Source: Endotrypanum monterogeii
Taxonomy: Eukaryota; Euglenozoa; Kinetoplastea; Trypanosomatida; Trypanosomatidae
Assembly (NCBI GenBank): GCA_000333855.2
Contig: CM007315.1
Location: 85,679-149,678, forward strand
Length of the DNA stretch: 64,000 nucleotides
Reading direction: 5' to 3'
Shown here one piece after another: positions 61,562-64,000 of this stretch. The position numbers were made by a program, and so were the translations under genes. How positions within the stretch are numbered: the stretch's first letter is position 1; each line of letters starts with the position of its first letter. The notes beneath the pieces are model-generated. The model saw only the letters and a program-made list of their open reading frames with translations, did not search any database and had not been told where the DNA came from.

Positions 61562-63709
61562 TCAATAGGGATATGACTCCCTAACGTGGGTAGCGTCAAA
61601 GGCGGTCGTACCCTGTCTCACGCAGGGTGTGCCGCCACGCTTTTTGTACTGAAAGTGAATAAATGCGGCCGCCTCTTGGTCAATGGCGAACGACACTGCA
61701 TTGCGGAAGACGGGGCATGTGTCTGGCAGGTACAGAAAAGATGCCCGCAGACCTTTGGCGGTCGACTTCTTTGGGGTCAGCATGCCCAGGGTGAAGTCCA
61801 AGGGAGCGGGAGCAGGTCGATTGTCCGCCATGATGCGCGGAATAACGTAAAACGGTCCCTGCGCGGGGTCAAGCTCGAGCTCCAAGCCAACGTCACGGGC
61901 CACGACGTACTCGTGCTTGCCCGGAGGGTGAACCTCGGGATTGTCAGTGCTGAGAGCCACGATGCGCTGCATGTCATCCTCCACCCTCTTTCCAGAAACC
62001 GAAATAAGCAGTCCTTTGTAGAGCCTCTCCGGGTCGGTGGGACTGCGCACGCGGCGGTCTTGTTGCGACAAGGTAAAGAATATCCTCTGCTTTGCCTTGA
62101 GTTCGATCTTTAAAGCGAGGGAGGGATGTATGCCGATGAACTTCCCGGGAAAGCGGTATTGGTACCAAGCCTTCTTGACCATGCAGACGCCGCCACCGTC
62201 GAAGTACTGCACCACATCCCTCCACTCCATCCAAAATGTTCCGTCGCTAAGTTTGCTTGGCCTGCAGGATCGGCGCACGAACAGATGTTTCCTCCACTGA
62301 CTACTGTTTTTCCCCCAGGCACCCGTCCACTCGTCACCGCTGCCCCATGGGTTGCGGATCTTCAGCAGCTTCACTGACGGGATGAGAAATCGACGAACCT
62401 TGAGTACCGAATAGGAGTGACCGGTGCACAGCCCTGCAGCCCTGTAACGGGCCTCGAGCCACGCATCGCCCGTGGCTCCGCTGTCAGGGCTGCACGCGCT
62501 TGTGTCCCTGCCGGGGGTGCTGATACAGAGAAGATACCCCTTCTGGCGGTAGCGCCTCAGGTCCTTGAATAATTGCGACGCAGTCATCTCCTCATGCGCT
62601 GCAGTCTTCCAGATGTTTTTGAGCGAATACACCGGAAACCCCGTCAAATCCTGGAGGGCGTGCAGGGGACTGCCACCGACAATGGAGGCATATGAGCCAT
62701 GTACCTTGGCGTACGCCTTCTCCAGGAGTGACACCCACAACTCGTACGGATCGCCAGAGGAACGCGCGAAACACACGACACCGTTGTACGTAGGGAGGTA
62801 GCTATCGACGATAAGGTTGTGGAACCACCCGCCTTTACTGATACACACACGGTAGCCACCCACTCCTTCCTCCTTCCTGTGCGTCGACTTGGAGACAGAA
62901 TGTCTAAATATATCATGGATCATTGTCTTGCTCTCAGCCACAACAGCGATAGAACACATCAGCCAGCAGTCACCAAGTCGACCCTGCTCGATTTTTTCAG
63001 GAGACGCTGCGTGGCGAAAGAGGTTGATCTCCCTGTGTGCAATCTCCGGAATGTAGCCTTGCGGTCGCATCCACACGATAGCGCTGACATTTTTTATATT
63101 AGCCACCGTCGTCTTCTGCTGGCGAAGTCCTTCAAGGGAGGCCTCCGAGGGAGGGAAGTTCACGTCAACGTAGGGTATCTTGCCCCTGCAGCACCTGTAG
63201 AGAACTTCGTCATCGCTGTGGCTCACTGCCGCCACGCCCGCCACCGCTCGTGTTTCGCTTGAGCACTTATCCTTTGCTTTTCGGTTGACCTCCTCCACGT
63301 GGTTCGCATCCACATCACGCAACAAAACGGTGGCGCGGTAGACGACCGGCGTCTTGTTGGGGAACTGCACGAACGGCAGCGTCTCCAGAGGGTAAACAAC
63401 GATGGAGAACTGCCTCTCGCCATCACGTAAGTTCACCATCTCTGCGCGACTGTACTTCACCTTGTGGACACCTGTTTCTTTTTTTAAGGTGAGCGTTACG
63501 ACTGCCTCCTTGTCCAGTGTATCGTTGTAGAGGAACCATTTGCGCTCGTTCACCTCCACTCGGTAACATCGGACGTCGTCCGATATGGGGCAGCACTCGC
63601 CATGAACTGCCGGCCCGCCATACTTGAAGCCGTGTCTCTGTTTTGATGAAATATAGAGAGAGCGCCTCTTCGATTGGTGCTTCGCGCCGCCACCGCTGAG
63701 CAGCCCCAT
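61562..63709 (-). CDS. Calpain-like cysteine peptidase with intact catalytic triad
   Basis: 715 residues from the ATG at 63709. It begins MGLLSGGGAK, a good N-myristoylation consensus, so the protein is probably membrane-attached. The frame continues upstream to a TTG at 63934 through a poly-Pro stretch encoded by a poly-C run; that part is not credible as protein. A DUF1935-type domain spans about 30-135 (YRVEVNERKWFLYNDTLDKEAVV). The CysPc domain (about 215-510) has the complete triad: Cys248 in EQGRLGDCWLM, His431 in TGHSYSVL and Asn453 in KIRNPWGSGDEW. A C2-like domain III completes it. It has no penta-EF-hand, as usual for kinetoplastid calpains. It is the only member of this array predicted to be a working, calpain-type thiol protease, and may act with or against its inactive paralogues. 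Confidence 0.95.
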   Translation of the reverse strand: MGLLSGGGAKHQSKRRSLYISSKQRHGFKYGGPAVHGECCPISDDVRCYRVEVNERKWFLYNDTLDKEAVVTLTLKKETGVHKVKYSRAEMVNLRDGERQFSIVVYPLETLPFVQFPNKTPVVYRATVLLRDVDANHVEEVNRKAKDKCSSETRAVAGVAAVSHSDDEVLYRCCRGKIPYVDVNFPPSEASLEGLRQQKTTVANIKNVSAIVWMRPQGYIPEIAHREINLFRHAASPEKIEQGRLGDCWLMCSIAVVAESKTMIHDIFRHSVSKSTHRKEEGVGGYRVCISKGGWFHNLIVDSYLPTYNGVVCFARSSGDPYELWVSLLEKAYAKVHGSYASIVGGSPLHALQDLTGFPVYSLKNIWKTAAHEEMTASQLFKDLRRYRQKGYLLCISTPGRDTSACSPDSGATGDAWLEARYRAAGLCTGHSYSVLKVRRFLIPSVKLLKIRNPWGSGDEWTGAWGKNSSQWRKHLFVRRSCRPSKLSDGTFWMEWRDVVQYFDGGGVCMVKKAWYQYRFPGKFIGIHPSLALKIELKAKQRIFFTLSQQDRRVRSPTDPERLYKGLLISVSGKRVEDDMQRIVALSTDNPEVHPPGKHEYVVARDVGLELELDPAQGPFYVIPRIMADNRPAPAPLDFTLGMLTPKKSTAKGLRASFLYLPDTCPVFRNAVSFAIDQEAAAFIHFQYKKRGGTPCVRQGTTAFDATHVRESYPY

Positions 63710-64000
63710 TGATCGACGGCAGGGAAGTCCGTCAGGAACTAGGTAGTATGGAGAACGGAATGTCGATATGACCCCGAAAACTGCAGTCTGTCGCCCCGCA
63801 CGCCAACGCGTCGCGAGCCAAACAAGAAAGAAAACGACAAGAAAACAGCTCCTGGAGTAATGAGGACTTCTAAAATGACAAACAACCTTGTACTCACCAG
63901 CCACGTGAGGGGGGGGGGGGGGGGGGGGGGACAAGTCTATACTAAATTACTATGTACTATATATATATATATATATATATTATGTGTGTGTGTCGTACGT
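63710..64000. other. 5' flank of active-type calpain gene; poly-G and (TA)n
   Basis: A G-run of about 22 lies at 63909-63930 (poly-C on the transcribed strand), followed by (TA)n at about 63957-63980 and (GT)n to the window edge. No gene starts here. The splice acceptor should lie between 63710 and 63910. Confidence 0.5.

Noticed and set aside
63710..63934. N-terminal extension of the active-type calpain to a TTG codon with a poly-proline start
   Set aside because: The first codon is not ATG, the proline run is a poly-C tract, and the MGLLSGGG start at 63709 gives a standard family N-terminus.

Overview
The window is nuclear DNA of a trypanosomatid (Kinetoplastea). All 13 protein genes I can support lie on the minus strand, have no recognisable introns, and are separated by long spacers full of (TA)n, (CA/GT)n and polypurine (+ strand) runs. 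On the transcribed strand those runs are the polypyrimidine tracts used for trans-splicing and polyadenylation, so the window looks like the inside of one polycistronic unit read from high to low coordinates. The gene families agree: a tandem array of AAAP amino-acid transporters, and a tandem array of calpain-like proteins with the kinetoplastid-specific N-terminal domain (DUF1935). I cannot name the genus. The spacers are long for the group and parts of the assembly are rough: N gaps lie at 9676-9685 and 53806-53935.

Layout. 1.8-19.4 kb: four AAAP-family amino-acid transporter genes. Three of them (6361-7875, 12898-14382, 17907-19442) share an almost identical block of about 280 nt embedded in diverged sequence, which looks like gene conversion. 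19.4-21.1 kb: spacer with a probable decayed non-LTR retroposon (reverse-transcriptase-like) fragment. 21.1-32.2 kb: three single-copy genes, namely a Sec14-like CRAL-TRIO protein with a long helical extension, a probable mitochondrial protein, and a large protein ending in a DysF-like motif. 35.2-63.7 kb: six calpain-like genes. Five have lost the catalytic cysteine (to Thr, His, His, Thr and Ser); only the gene at 61562-63709 keeps a complete Cys/His/Asn triad. Two begin with MG-type acylation signals.

How it fits together. The two arrays are expanded families with different fates. The transporters appear partly homogenised by conversion while their ends diverge. The calpain-like proteins have diverged into mostly non-proteolytic, probably membrane- or cytoskeleton-associated scaffold proteins. 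Two calpain-like genes share a nearly identical block of about 200 bp, at the same distance upstream of their start codons, although the genes themselves are very different. This is the most unexpected non-coding signal here.

Several long frames open on TTG or GTG and run through upstream polypyrimidine DNA. I moved those starts to the first plausible ATG. No tRNA, rRNA, snoRNA, spliced-leader gene, CRISPR array or strand switch was recognised.
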